Of a stretch of 36,922 nucleotides of DNA, positions 1 through 8,012 are shown in pieces (position 1 is the first letter of the stretch; each line of letters starts with the position of its first letter). This DNA is from a virus, in the IMG/VR virus record IMGVR_UViG_3300048573_000149, positions 1 through 36,922 of that record; one strand, written 5' to 3'. The position numbers were made by a program, and so were the translations under genes. The notes under the pieces were generated by a model. The model was not told the DNA's origin and made no database searches. It saw nothing but the letters and a program-made list of their open reading frames with translations.

Positions 1-2145
1 ATTCATAATTGAAGCAATTAATTTATCTTGCTCTGCTCTTGCTGTAGTAGCGTTTGCTTTCATTTGTGTGCCAATTTCAGCAGCTTTACCAAAATCACCA
101 GACATTACTGCTTTAATTTGAGAAGCTATTCCTGAAATTTCAATTCCGGTTTGTTTTAAAACATACCAAACTTCTGCTACAATTACAGCTACTGTTTCCC
201 ATGCGGTTCTAAAAATATTAACAACTGCAGAAGACTTTAGAAATTCGTACAACTCTTGACCTGCACCACTAATACCGCTTTTTATATCTAACCAAAGGCT
301 TTGCAGAGGGTCGAGATTGTTTTTCATTCTCTTTACAATTTCATCGTTAGACTTTTGTAAAGCTTCTTGTGCTACTCTGGCAGCTTCTGCTGTCTTACCT
401 GCTTTTACAAAAGCTTCCGCTTGTAAGATTGTTTCAGCACTGACATTACCTGTACTCTTAGCAAGTTTAATCAAACCTTCTACTGGTTTTTCTGATACAT
501 CTGAAAATGCTTTTACGGTATCTTTAGTTGCAATACCTACGTACTTTTCCATATCAACAGCAGATTTTATAATCTCTTTTAGTGGTATACTGGCATCTGA
601 ACCTGTGTTAGCAAATTCACCGATAATCCGCATTGCATCTAGAGTAGTAATACCAACAGAATTCATTGAATTTGCATACTCAATTGCTGTAGTTGTAGAC
701 ATGCCCAAAGCTGCACCAGATAAAGCTAAAGACTTTGTTAATTCTTTTTCAGCAGCGGCTACCTCTGCGTATTTAAAAGCAAGAGCAGTCAATGCCGCTA
801 TGGCTGCAAAAATACCAACTTTACCCAGAGACACAAATGACTGCAATGCTCTACCATTGGCAACTTCAACTAATCTTGCATGACGAAGATTTGAAATCAT
901 ACCATCATCTAATTTTTTCTGTGCTTCTCTAACTTCAGCAAATCTTGTAAGTGGAGCAGCTACACCATCAGCAATTGCCTTACCTGTACCAGCGATTGCA
1001 CCAGTTACTAATTGACCAACAGCAAGACCAATATCTTTAACACTAGTAACCATTTCTTTACTAGCTTTAACAAGCATTTTACCCATCTCTGCACCAGCTA
1101 CACCAGCCAATGCAAATTGATCTCGTAACTGACCACCTTGTTGTAGTAGAATAGTTAAAGGTGCTTGACCTGTAGCTAAACCTACACCAATATCGGTAAT
1201 CTGTGGACCTAGTGCTCTGGATAGATAATCAATCTGCCGATTACCTGCAGCTTTTTGAGAAGACAACAATGCAGTTTTGTAAGCTTCAAGTTTAGTAGCA
1301 GCCTCTGAAGCACTTACACCTGAGGCTTTTAATTCTTTTTCAAATCTAATTAATCTGTTGTTAGTTGCACTAGTAATATCGCCATTGGATTCAGTTAAAC
1401 GATTAACTCTTTCCATTTCATTTGCAAGGTAAGCATTTGCCTTAGCAGCATCATCTTGAGCTTTAATCTGATCACGCATACTTTTCGTACGTGCATCATT
1501 AGATTGATTGAGCATTACACTCTTGCGAATCAACTGATCATATTCACCAGCTAATTCTTTAATATCTCTACCTTCAATACCATAAAGTGCAATCAGACGC
1601 TCTTTCTCACGAGCAAGGTCGATCATTTGTTTTTCAGTTAAACCTAAGTTCCTGTTAAACAAATCATTAACTTCACTAGTAATTCGAGTCTCGTTTTGCA
1701 ACTTCTGCATCAACCCAATGCTCTTATCGAATGGGTCGGTTCCCATTAGTGTACGCTGTAGTTTTAAGGTGTTGCCTAATTCTTTAAGAACGTCATCTAG
1801 AGCGCCAGAGGCTTTAGCTGTAGCCATGATAGAGGCTTGTCCTTTAGAATAACCCTTAGCTTGGTATTCAACAATAAGGTTGTGACGTTCCAATAAACTT
1901 GTAGACTTACCAATAGTTTCTGCACTTTTACCTTGTGCTTGTTCTAACTTGTGTTGAGCAAGTGCAGCTTTAGCAGCAGCTTCTTCAGCTTTGGATAATT
2001 CTTTGTTAGTCTTTGCAGATTCTTTATTTAAATCCTGCATTGGTTTATTTAATTTACTTACAGCTACACCTAATGCTTCAATCTTAGTTGCTGCTTCATC
2101 TAGTTGTTCGGTTTTGACAACGAACTTTAATTCTGCTAATTCCAT
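1..2145 (-). CDS. Tail length tape measure protein (N-terminal 715 residues; continues off the left edge)
   Basis: The frame is open from the ATG at 2145 to the window edge. An AGGAGAAA ribosome site lies just upstream. The protein should set tail length and help DNA ejection. The first 200 or so residues are rich in Lys, Glu and Ala and look like long coiled coil. Around residues 300-340 there is a stretch beginning LGPQITDIGVGLATGQAPLT and continuing into LLQQGG, which matches the lambda gpH/TMP_2 type of tape measure as I know it. Hydrophobic Ala/Gly-rich segments follow at about 430-460, as is usual in this family. It sits directly after the tail chaperone genes, the standard order. The C-terminus is not in the window. 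Confidence 0.93.
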   Translation of the reverse strand, partial: MELAELKFVVKTEQLDEAATKIEALGVAVSKLNKPMQDLNKESAKTNKELSKAEEAAAKAALAQHKLEQAQGKSAETIGKSTSLLERHNLIVEYQAKGYSKGQASIMATAKASGALDDVLKELGNTLKLQRTLMGTDPFDKSIGLMQKLQNETRITSEVNDLFNRNLGLTEKQMIDLAREKERLIALYGIEGRDIKELAGEYDQLIRKSVMLNQSNDARTKSMRDQIKAQDDAAKANAYLANEMERVNRLTESNGDITSATNNRLIRFEKELKASGVSASEAATKLEAYKTALLSSQKAAGNRQIDYLSRALGPQITDIGVGLATGQAPLTILLQQGGQLRDQFALAGVAGAEMGKMLVKASKEMVTSVKDIGLAVGQLVTGAIAGTGKAIADGVAAPLTRFAEVREAQKKLDDGMISNLRHARLVEVANGRALQSFVSLGKVGIFAAIAALTALAFKYAEVAAAEKELTKSLALSGAALGMSTTTAIEYANSMNSVGITTLDAMRIIGEFANTGSDASIPLKEIIKSAVDMEKYVGIATKDTVKAFSDVSEKPVEGLIKLAKSTGNVSAETILQAEAFVKAGKTAEAARVAQEALQKSNDEIVKRMKNNLDPLQSLWLDIKSGISGAGQELYEFLKSSAVVNIFRTAWETVAVIVAEVWYVLKQTGIEISGIASQIKAVMSGDFGKAAEIGTQMKANATTARAEQDKLIASIMN

Positions 2146-2173
2146 AGCACTTTCTCCTGTTGTGGATGTAATT

Positions 2174-2239
2174 ATCTATGTGTATAAACTACACTAATTT
2201 GCACACATAGATGCTCTGGTTATCCGTTAAGATAAACCA
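2174..2239 (-). other. Two hairpins between the chaperone and tape measure genes
   Basis: A perfect 10-bp inverted repeat (2174-2183 with 2203-2212, 19-nt loop) is followed by a second stem (2217-2224 with 2231-2239, one bulged base). They fill the gap between the frameshifted chaperone gene and the tape measure start. Neither is followed by a U-run on the transcribed strand, so they are not simple terminators. A processing or translation-control role is inference. Confidence 0.5.
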
Positions 2240-2248
2240 AAGCAACTA

Positions 2249-3041
2249 TCACTTCTTAGATGATTTCTTTCGTTCTGCTTCTGCTTCTTTTGCATAAGCG
2301 GACAATGCTTCGTTATCAAATAACTTAATTAACGTAACTTCCCAATCTTCAGGTTGAACTTCAATTAAGTCAAAGTACGCTTTAATCTCGGTATAAGGTA
2401 TAGGATTAACACCGAAACCGTTTGATCCTCGTGCGTTATGAAGATCAATAAACCATTTCCAAACTTGAATACAACTTTCTGGTAATTCAATCAGTTCTTC
2501 AAGTTCTTTAGGTTTGACTCCAGTTTGACGCCAAACAGAAAGAAGTTGATCTTTTAATGTAGAACCATCTTTAGAACGCTTGCCGAAGCCGAACTCTTGT
2601 TTAGCAAAAGCTACAGCTTCTTCAATTTCACTCGGAGCGAAAGTTTAACAGCTGACCTGATTCCTCCATCACTGCGTCTTTAATCCAAGGATATTCTTTG
2701 AAGATACGCTCTGCATTTTCTTTTGTGAAGTCAACCTTCTTACCATTCTCGGTAATGTTCTCCCATCCGATTACACGGATAACAGCAGATTCAATGCTTA
2801 GTTCTTCCGCTTCTTCTAACGTCATATCATCAACGTCTTTACCCCGGCGTTTAGCTTGTTGTTCACGAAGCTTAAACTCTGCATATTTTTTACGACCAAA
2901 TGCTTTAACGGTCTTGGATTGATCACCACGCACGGTAATGAATACTCCAGTTGCTTCACCTGTACCGGGAAGCTTTAATTCGAATTTGTAGCCTACTTCG
3001 GCAATCTCTGTGTAATTATGTTTTGCTAGATCAAAAGCCAT
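2249..3041 (-). CDS. Tail assembly chaperone G-T fusion made by ribosomal frameshift
   Basis: A second open frame of about 130 codons ends at 2249 and has no start codon. It is closed upstream by a stop at 2645-2647. It overlaps the end of the 2628-3041 frame and is shifted +1 (equally, -2) from it, so it is best read as the T-like extension of a G-T chaperone, as in many siphoviruses. A plausible slip site is AAC-UUU-C at 2645-2639, where the Phe tRNA could move from UUU to UUC. The joint product would be about 263 residues, passing through LLNFAPSE. It ends in KKSSKK. These proteins bind the tape measure protein during tail assembly. The exact slip position is inference. Confidence 0.75.
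2628..3041 (-). CDS. Tail assembly chaperone, short (G-like) product
   Basis: 137 residues, mixed charged, with no catalytic motif. It lies between the tail tube gene and the tape measure gene, the fixed place of gpG-like tail chaperones. Its ATG at 3041 follows AAAGGAAA and the promoter at 3077-3105. The last codons (LLNFRSE then UGA) overlap the start of the T-like frame, so most ribosomes would make this short form and a minority the fusion. Assignment rests mainly on position and the overlapping frame. Confidence 0.8.
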   Translation of the reverse strand: MAFDLAKHNYTEIAEVGYKFELKLPGTGEATGVFITVRGDQSKTVKAFGRKKYAEFKLREQQAKRRGKDVDDMTLEEAEELSIESAVIRVIGWENITENGKKVDFTKENAERIFKEYPWIKDAVMEESGQLLNFRSE

Positions 3042-3076
3042 AATATTTCCTTTCTGTTAGTGTTAATGAAGTACTG

Positions 3077-3105
3077 ATTATAGCATATTATTTCAGATAA
3101 ATCAA
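3077..3105 (-). promoter_or_regulatory. Sigma70-type promoter for chaperone and tape measure genes
   Basis: On the minus strand: TTGATT (3100-3105), 17-nt spacer, TATAAT (3077-3082), with TGC before the -10 (extended -10). It lies just after the tail tube terminator, so it restarts transcription for the chaperones and tape measure. Confidence 0.8.
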
Positions 3106-3143
3106 GGGGTGTAAATGATAAATTAAGGCAGTATAATAAACAG

Positions 3144-3173
3144 AAAAACCCCCAAGGCTTTTGACCAAGGGGG
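3144..3173 (-). terminator. Rho-independent terminator after the tail tube gene
   Basis: On the minus strand a CCCCC/GGGGG stem (3169-3173 with 3149-3153), with a UU/UU internal loop and an inner GG/CC pair, is followed by five U. It ends the operon containing the tail tube gene. Confidence 0.85.
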
Positions 3174-3183
3174 CTTATTCAGA

Positions 3184-4395
3184 TTAGACTAGTGTAGAAT
3201 CTTGAATCTGTACAGTTGTAGCAGGTAGACCTGCAGAGGTGTCTGCATTTAGCAAAGCTTGGAAGCTTGTAGAAGCAACAAGACCGAGTTCGCCATCATC
3301 TTTGGCAAAGCTACCTAGTTTAACTTTTGGTAGTGTGAATGTCAAGAAATCAGCGTTAGCTTCAGAACCTGTGGTCAAAGCGAACACGATAGACACTGGA
3401 GTTTCATCATCAAAGTAGTTACGGAATGTAGCATCTTGGAAGTAAACACTCAAGTTACCTGTTACGCGAATACGACCTAAGAAAATTTCAGCTACTGAGT
3501 TAGAACCTACAGCAGTTGCGTTTTCCATAGCACGTTCTACAGTAAAGTCAGCACTTGTTACTAGAGCAACAGGTAGACCGTTAACGATCATAGCGCCGTT
3601 AACAGCAGCGAAAATACCATTAGTACCTTGTGCAGTTGGTGAACCGAAATACTGAGTAGTGCCTTTAGAGCTGAGGTCTTTACCCATGAAGCTAAAGTCA
3701 ACAGTAGTCAAACCAGTTGCAGGTAATTGCAAGTTCATTGAACCTACTCGCATACCAGTGTATACTTCTGATTGTGAAATATCTTGGAACCATTGCTCAA
3801 TAGTGTATGAGTCTTCGGTGTGACCAGTTGCGGGTACAATAGTTTGCTTACCAACAACAGTAGCTGTTACGGTTGCAATTGGACCTTCAGCGACTAGAGC
3901 AGAACCATTAAGTGACTGTACAGTAAGAGCTAAAGCTGTCATGCTAACAACTAGTAAGTTTTTACCAACGTTTGCTGCGTTCAGACCAGCACCTGTTAGA
4001 CGAATAACCATACCTACTTTGATATCACTAGTCAAGAAAGTACCAGTACTACGGGTAACTGTCCACAAGCTACCAGAAGCAGCAATAGTGACAGATAAAC
4101 CTGTTACAGCAGTGATAGCAGCGAAGTCTTTAGCTACCAGAGACTGCATGAAATCAGAGTATGAGTTGGGTGAAAGTTCACCACTTAGTGTACCATCTGC
4201 ACTGCGAACACCGTGTCGGAAGTCAGCAAGTTGACGGTCAGTACGAATTTCATTAGATTCGTAAGTTTCTTTTGTTAAGTTAAAGTCAGCGGTAACGCGA
4301 CGAACTTGTTTACCACCAGTTGTACCAGCGGCAGTACCCCAAGTAGTTTCTTTTTTGTAGGCTACAACTTTTGCAGTCCCCTTCGAAATTGACAT
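3184..4395 (-). CDS. Major tail tube protein
   Basis: 403 residues, soluble, rich in Thr/Ser/Val/Gly. The start MSISKGTAKVVAYKKETTWG and the segment RRVTADFNLTKETYESNEI are typical of siphophage tail tube proteins of the Phage_tube_2 kind as I know them. It precedes the tail chaperones and tape measure, and follows the tail terminator gene apart from the inserted endonuclease gene. AAGGAAAATATATAT precedes the ATG. The C-terminal third (residues 270-400) reads as a second beta-rich part. It has its own downstream terminator, as expected for a highly expressed structural protein. Confidence 0.9.
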   Translation of the reverse strand: MSISKGTAKVVAYKKETTWGTAAGTTGGKQVRRVTADFNLTKETYESNEIRTDRQLADFRHGVRSADGTLSGELSPNSYSDFMQSLVAKDFAAITAVTGLSVTIAASGSLWTVTRSTGTFLTSDIKVGMVIRLTGAGLNAANVGKNLLVVSMTALALTVQSLNGSALVAEGPIATVTATVVGKQTIVPATGHTEDSYTIEQWFQDISQSEVYTGMRVGSMNLQLPATGLTTVDFSFMGKDLSSKGTTQYFGSPTAQGTNGIFAAVNGAMIVNGLPVALVTSADFTVERAMENATAVGSNSVAEIFLGRIRVTGNLSVYFQDATFRNYFDDETPVSIVFALTTGSEANADFLTFTLPKVKLGSFAKDDGELGLVASTSFQALLNADTSAGLPATTVQIQDSTLV

Positions 4396-4412
4396 ATATA
4401 TATTTTCCTTAT

Positions 4413-5180
4413 TTAATTTTCATTTGCAAATGATTGCCTTTCGGCCTGTATAGCTTTCTCAGCTAATTTCTTTTCTCGGGCGATTTTTCTAGCTTCAAGC
4501 ATCTTAGCTCTGTATTTAGGGTCTGCCCATTTTAATTTCATATTCTCACGGGTAACGTCCGCATTCTTTTTCTGTGATTCTTTTTGAATTTGTGAGAGTC
4601 TCTTTTTATAAGCCGGATCTGCCCATCTTTCAGAAGTAGCTTTTGATATTTTAGTTCTAGCGGAATCATTGTTTGTTCCACTTCTCATTTTATTTATTTT
4701 AAGCTGCTTCTCTTCATCACTTAATGAATTCCACCATAGTTTATTTTTTTCAGAGTGGATGTCTCTCATACTCGTTCGTATGGAACTAAGTTTTTTCTTA
4801 GTCTCATCTGATACGATTACTCCAGTTGGACCGATTTCTCCGCCATCCGTAAGGTTAGATAAAATACCACCTTCAGCTATTCTTTTGAAATTAGAAATTA
4901 ACTTCTTTTCTAAATCTAAACAAAATTCTCTTGATTTATGTATAACAAAAAGCACAAACTTTGGAGAATTATTTTTAATCTCTTTCTTGGTTATCGAGGT
5001 CTTTAATTTATTTGTACCATTTAAAAGCTCGTGTTGAGACACATGTACAAGTGCTCTACTTCTAATACCAACGCCAACATAATAAAGTGTACCATCATCT
5101 CTGCATAAACCGTATGTATAAGATTTGGTTTTATCTTTATAAATTAAAGACTTAATTTCACTTTGTGTTAAAATTCTCAT
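4413..5180 (-). CDS. GIY-YIG homing endonuclease with NUMOD3 repeats
   Basis: 255 residues from the ATG at 5180, chosen because GGAGAAAGTT precedes it; the frame could extend to 5195. The N-terminal nuclease domain shows YTYGLCRDDG then LYYVGVG (the GIY and YIG strands), an Arg after it, and EKKLISNF with the likely catalytic Glu. From about residue 120 the repeats SDETKKKLS, DSARTKISKATSERW and WADPKYRAKM are NUMOD3-type DNA-binding elements. The gene separates the tail terminator from the tail tube gene and is best seen as a free-standing mobile endonuclease. Its leader carries the conserved pseudoknot RNA at 5201-5265. Confidence 0.93.
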   Translation of the reverse strand: MRILTQSEIKSLIYKDKTKSYTYGLCRDDGTLYYVGVGIRSRALVHVSQHELLNGTNKLKTSITKKEIKNNSPKFVLFVIHKSREFCLDLEKKLISNFKRIAEGGILSNLTDGGEIGPTGVIVSDETKKKLSSIRTSMRDIHSEKNKLWWNSLSDEEKQLKINKMRSGTNNDSARTKISKATSERWADPAYKKRLSQIQKESQKKNADVTRENMKLKWADPKYRAKMLEARKIAREKKLAEKAIQAERQSFANEN

Positions 5181-5200
5181 AACTTTCTCCATCAAGAAAA

Positions 5201-5265
5201 CATCACAAATAAGATAAGGCAGGACGGTGATGAATCGTCTTTTCCCCCGCTAAAGGTAGCCATTA
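5201..5265 (-). ncRNA. Pseudoknotted leader RNA, copy A (upstream of endonuclease 4413-5180)
   Basis: Read 5' to 3' on the minus strand. P1 is UAA-bulge-GGC (5265-5259) pairing with GCCUUA (5220-5215). Then come UA (5258-5257), a short CC/GG hairpin, GAAAA (5244-5240), P3 GACG/CGUC (5239-5236 with 5226-5223) and CUGC. Six loop bases of P3, CAUCAC (5232-5227), pair with GUGAUG (5206-5201), forming a pseudoknot 20 nt before the AUG. It starts 12 nt after the stop of the tail terminator gene. Two further copies share the frame with different helix sequences. Confidence 0.72.
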
Positions 5266-5277
5266 AATATTGTAGAA

Positions 5278-5685
5278 TTAGTTAGAATAAACTTCTGCTA
5301 CTAATTCAATTAATACAGGACAGATTATTCTATCCGAAGCGATTGTTGTACCAGCTACTTGAGGTGTGCGTAATACATGGATATGTACACCATCTTCTGT
5401 AAACACAGTACCTTTTTTAAAGTGATTTCTTACAAGTTCTGCTCTAGAGATAACTTCAGAAGTTCCTTTGTTTGCAGCACCTACAATAAATACTTGCATT
5501 GTCATTCGTTCTCTATAAAAACCCGTACCAAGCACAGGATCATCAGGAGACTGAATCATAAATTGTACACGCTGATAAACAGTATCTGGCGGTGTAAAAC
5601 TAACACCTTCCCATGCCGTTGGAACAATGGGTATTAATGTATTTAATTTACGTTCGGCTGCTCTTTTTACTTGAATAATTGCCAT
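5278..5685 (-). CDS. Tail terminator protein, DUF4128-like
   Basis: 135 residues. The segment RAAERKLNTLIPIVPTAWEG, then a middle part on the range and size of a gpU-like fold, and ending VLIELVAEVYSN, matches DUF4128 tail terminator or completion proteins as I know them. The protein would cap the tail tube and join it to the connector. It overlaps the preceding gene by one base (TAATG), so the two are translationally coupled. Family assignment is moderately sure; role follows from position between connector and tube genes. Confidence 0.75.
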   Translation of the reverse strand: MAIIQVKRAAERKLNTLIPIVPTAWEGVSFTPPDTVYQRVQFMIQSPDDPVLGTGFYRERMTMQVFIVGAANKGTSEVISRAELVRNHFKKGTVFTEDGVHIHVLRTPQVAGTTIASDRIICPVLIELVAEVYSN

Positions 5686-6230
5686 TAGCTTGCCTTATAA
5701 TAGTTGTTAAGTTCCGCTGTATATATACCATAAATAGCATGCAATGTTGGTTCCATAATACCATTAGGCGCTTGTGAAGATGCACCACCTTCAAGTGATC
5801 TAACAGGGGAACCATTTTTATAAGTATCGTAAGGCCATGCATCTTTTGATACATAAGGAACGTTGTTTGTAATGTAGACGGTATTACCAAGCTTATAATT
5901 TTCAGATCGGTATTCTGCAGATTGTTTTACATTGAGTGCATTTTCACTGTCTGCTTGCATGAACCACCAACTGGTATAAGGTTTATTCATTTCAATGATC
6001 CAACCACCTTTAGCCATACCAGCTTTTGTATTTTTCAATACTCTTTTACGTGCAGGATTATTATAAAGTGCAGCATATTCTACGTCATCACCAAAGGGTG
6101 TATTTTCGATAGCTTCGAAAGCAACATGGTATATAAACAATTGAACCATGCCTTCCATCTTACGAATCGCTTCTTCATGGAACTTCTTTAAGCTTTGTTG
6201 TAGTTTTGAAGTATCACATGAAATATACAT
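5685..6230 (-). CDS. Head-tail joining/tail completion protein (HK97 gp10-like)
   Basis: 181 residues. It starts MYISCDTSKLQQSLKKFHEE, with a helical N-terminus and later TPFGDDVEYAALYNNPARKR and PYVSKDAWPYD, the usual layout of HK97 gp10-like neck proteins (N-terminal helix, then NTP-x-DTG-like turn, and a conserved aromatic core). It lies between a stopper-like gene (6232) and the tail terminator (5278) with one-base gaps or overlaps, so all three are one translation unit. Confidence 0.7.
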   Translation of the reverse strand: MYISCDTSKLQQSLKKFHEEAIRKMEGMVQLFIYHVAFEAIENTPFGDDVEYAALYNNPARKRVLKNTKAGMAKGGWIIEMNKPYTSWWFMQADSENALNVKQSAEYRSENYKLGNTVYITNNVPYVSKDAWPYDTYKNGSPVRSLEGGASSQAPNGIMEPTLHAIYGIYTAELNNYYKAS

Positions 6231-6231
6231 A

Positions 6232-6588
6232 TCAACCCTTTATAGCTAAAAGCTTATATAATATTACAGCACCATCTGCAGCGTGTTCCGTAAAAGAATC
6301 AACTACATATGTAACGGAATCAAAAGTAATTTTATCTTGTGCAGCAGGTTTAAATGTTAGACTGTTATTGGCTAAATAAAATACAGCAGAGTCTTTACCA
6401 ATCATGTTAGGAAAGTTATACTGATTAGCACGAATATGCTTCTTATACATTTTTAAAGTATGCGATGTTTCAGTATTAGTTGTAGAACCTGTTTCGATAT
6501 TGTATGTACCTTCGGTTACTACAGTATATGTACAAGTTTTACCGTGCTGATTAATTGCTCTTAATGTTATAGCAAGATATCTATCCAT
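6232..6588 (-). CDS. Head closure (stopper) protein, putative
   Basis: 118 residues, beta-rich, with no catalytic motif. The order adaptor, stopper, gp10-like, terminator, tube is standard in siphophages and places this protein as the connector plug that keeps DNA in the head. The phrase ITFDSVTYVVDSFTEHAADG near the C-terminus resembles the last strands of SPP1 gp16-like proteins. Assignment rests on position more than on sequence. Confidence 0.6.
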   Translation of the reverse strand: MDRYLAITLRAINQHGKTCTYTVVTEGTYNIETGSTTNTETSHTLKMYKKHIRANQYNFPNMIGKDSAVFYLANNSLTFKPAAQDKITFDSVTYVVDSFTEHAADGAVILYKLLAIKG

Positions 6589-6601
6589 ATTAGTCCTTCA
6601 G

Positions 6602-7009
6602 TTAAATACCAAATGAACTTGGTCGATATGTAAATGTTTCAGCAGTAGGTTGTACAATAATATTATTATCTAAATTGCTGTCATTCTTTAACATATCTTC
6701 TTTTGAGATGCCACCAGCATAACCTTGAATCTTGTCGTACATTGTGTTAAGATCAGGATTCTTAATGTACATCTGCAAAGCTTGCATGTAATTCTTAGCA
6801 GCAGCAGTACCTTTGACGCTAAAAATATCGACCGTTTCATCGCTACGCATAGATAACTTAAGCATGATACTTTTAGCTGCATCCATAGCTGAACGTTGAA
6901 GAGCGTTTGAATTCTTGGTTAAAAAATACTGATACTCAGCGTCAGACATGATTGGAAACTCTGGTGAAGTATCACCTAACTCGTATCGAAGGTCTTGAAT
7001 TGTAGCCAT
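6602..7009 (-). CDS. Head-tail adaptor protein, putative
   Basis: 135 residues, mostly helical: TIQDLRYELGDTSPEFPIMS, then SDAEYQYFLTKNSNALQRSA and a helical middle. This is the typical pattern of phage connector adaptors that dock under the portal. AAGGAAAATACAT precedes the ATG. In an uninterrupted relative it would directly follow the capsid gene; here an endonuclease gene (7022-7846) lies between them. Confidence 0.65.
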   Translation of the reverse strand: MATIQDLRYELGDTSPEFPIMSDAEYQYFLTKNSNALQRSAMDAAKSIMLKLSMRSDETVDIFSVKGTAAAKNYMQALQMYIKNPDLNTMYDKIQGYAGGISKEDMLKNDSNLDNNIIVQPTAETFTYRPSSFGI

Positions 7010-7021
7010 TATGTATTTTCC

Positions 7022-7846
7022 TTATGTTCCATGTCGCTCTGTGTAACCTGCACCGTTATCGTTTAATTGTTCTATTTGTTCTTTGCGCCATTGGCAAGCT
7101 AGACGGAAAGCTTCATCTTTACCGTATTTTGAGATGCTGAAAGATTTCTCTAATCTCACACCGGATTCATCTAAAACAGATGCTCTGTATGTATTTTTTA
7201 TAGTAGATGAAACACCCGTAACACCTGTAGAATTTCTTTTATCAATTTTAAGATTTCTTCTATTGACTTTACTACACACTTGTCTGAGATTCTTCAAGGA
7301 ATTATCAGAAGGATTTCCATTTATGTGGTCAATTATTTTCGAACTATCAATAGATTTATTAGCTAAAAGATAAATTACTCTGTGAACTTTTACAGACTTA
7401 TTTTTATGTGTTATTGACCAAGAACCATCGGGCGAAAGTACACCAGCAACAGAGTCTTTGGAATTAACCAATGAGTTATAATTTTTACCAGCATACACAT
7501 TAACTCTAAATCTTAAACCAGAAGGACTAGTTTCATCAATATAAAATTTTTGATTAAAAGTATCGTAATCAAGTTCTTTTGTTTTAGAGGATGATGTTTG
7601 TAAGTTAACAACTGACTTTTTATATTCTTCTATTTTAATTGATTCTAATGCTATAGCAGCTTCTTTACTCAAAGAATCTTCAATAATCTCTACGATAAAA
7701 CCACCAGCCTGTTTTACCAAATCATTCCAAGCTTTCAATTTTCTAGTTGTAACATAAGGTCTTTTTAAAGTTCCTTGACCAACATAGAAAATGTCATTTG
7801 TATCTTTTCTTCTGTGCAAATAAACACAGTATTTACTGTCTTGCAT
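7022..7846 (-). CDS. Homing endonuclease fusing GIY-YIG, HNH_3 and AP2 domains
   Basis: 274 residues from the ATG at 7846, chosen because GGGAGAAATT precedes it; a GTG at 7867 is possible but has no good ribosome site. Residues 5-90: GIY-YIG nuclease (YCVYLHRRKD, IFYVGQG, later ALESIKIEEY). Residues 150-205: HNH_3 nuclease (KVHRVIYLLAN, IIDHINGNPSDNSLKNLR). Residues 210-265: AP2-type DNA-binding part (NSTGVTGVSS, YRASV, KSFSISKYGKDEAFRLA). Two complete-looking nuclease domains in one chain is unusual. It sits between capsid and adaptor genes, and has its own promoters and the leader RNA copy B. Confidence 0.9.
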   Translation of the reverse strand: MQDSKYCVYLHRRKDTNDIFYVGQGTLKRPYVTTRKLKAWNDLVKQAGGFIVEIIEDSLSKEAAIALESIKIEEYKKSVVNLQTSSSKTKELDYDTFNQKFYIDETSPSGLRFRVNVYAGKNYNSLVNSKDSVAGVLSPDGSWSITHKNKSVKVHRVIYLLANKSIDSSKIIDHINGNPSDNSLKNLRQVCSKVNRRNLKIDKRNSTGVTGVSSTIKNTYRASVLDESGVRLEKSFSISKYGKDEAFRLACQWRKEQIEQLNDNGAGYTERHGT

Positions 7847-7862
7847 AATTTCTCCCGAAATT

Positions 7863-7928
7863 TCCACTTAAAGACAATTAGCAGGAACTGTGGATAGTAG
7901 TTCTTTTCGGGGATCAGCCTAGCTAATT
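7863..7928 (-). ncRNA. Pseudoknotted leader RNA, copy B (upstream of endonuclease 7022-7846)
   Basis: Minus strand. P1 AAUUAGC (7928-7922) pairs perfectly with GCUAAUU (7882-7876). Then UA, a GG/CC hairpin, GAAAA (7908-7904), P3 GAACU/AGUUC (7903-7899 with 7889-7885), CUGC. Loop bases UCCAC (7894-7890) pair with GUGGA (7867-7863), 16 nt before the AUG. The linker between P1' and the pseudoknot is 8 nt, as in copy A. This copy has the cleanest P1. Confidence 0.72.
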
Positions 7929-7948
7929 TTATCTAACGTAAAGACTGT

Positions 7949-7977
7949 ATTCTAACACAAGAAATGTTAGATTGCAA
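7949..7977 (-). promoter_or_regulatory. Promoter of the GIY-YIG/HNH gene, within nested inverted repeats
   Basis: Minus strand: TTGCAA (7972-7977), 17-nt spacer, TAGAAT (7949-7954), TGT before the -10. The spacer and -10 lie in a 7-bp inverted repeat (TCTAACA/TGTTAGA), which itself is bracketed by a 10-bp inverted repeat (7932-7941 with 7981-7990). The arms could be operators. Confidence 0.7.
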
Positions 7978-7987
7978 TACTTACGTT

Positions 7988-8006
7988 AGAAACCCGCCGA
8001 AGCGGG
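7988..8006 (-). terminator. Terminator downstream of the capsid gene
   Basis: CCCGC-UUCG-GCGGG stem-loop (8006-7993) followed by UUUCU on the minus strand. A weaker GCCC/GGGC hairpin with UUUCU lies nearer the capsid stop (8039-8028). Confidence 0.75.
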
Positions 8007-8012
8007 AATCTA

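Noticed and set aside
317-883. A 188-codon rightward frame opposite the tape measure gene
   Set aside because: It is a shadow of the tape measure coding pattern; no ribosome site, and all neighbours run leftward.
5181-5277. The endonuclease leaders as remnants of group I introns or as hammerhead ribozymes
   Set aside because: The elements lie between complete genes, not inside one, and are only about 65 nt. The hammerhead core CUGANGA is absent from copies A and C, and the order of stems differs. The pistol layout also differs because here the pseudoknot strand lies outside P1.
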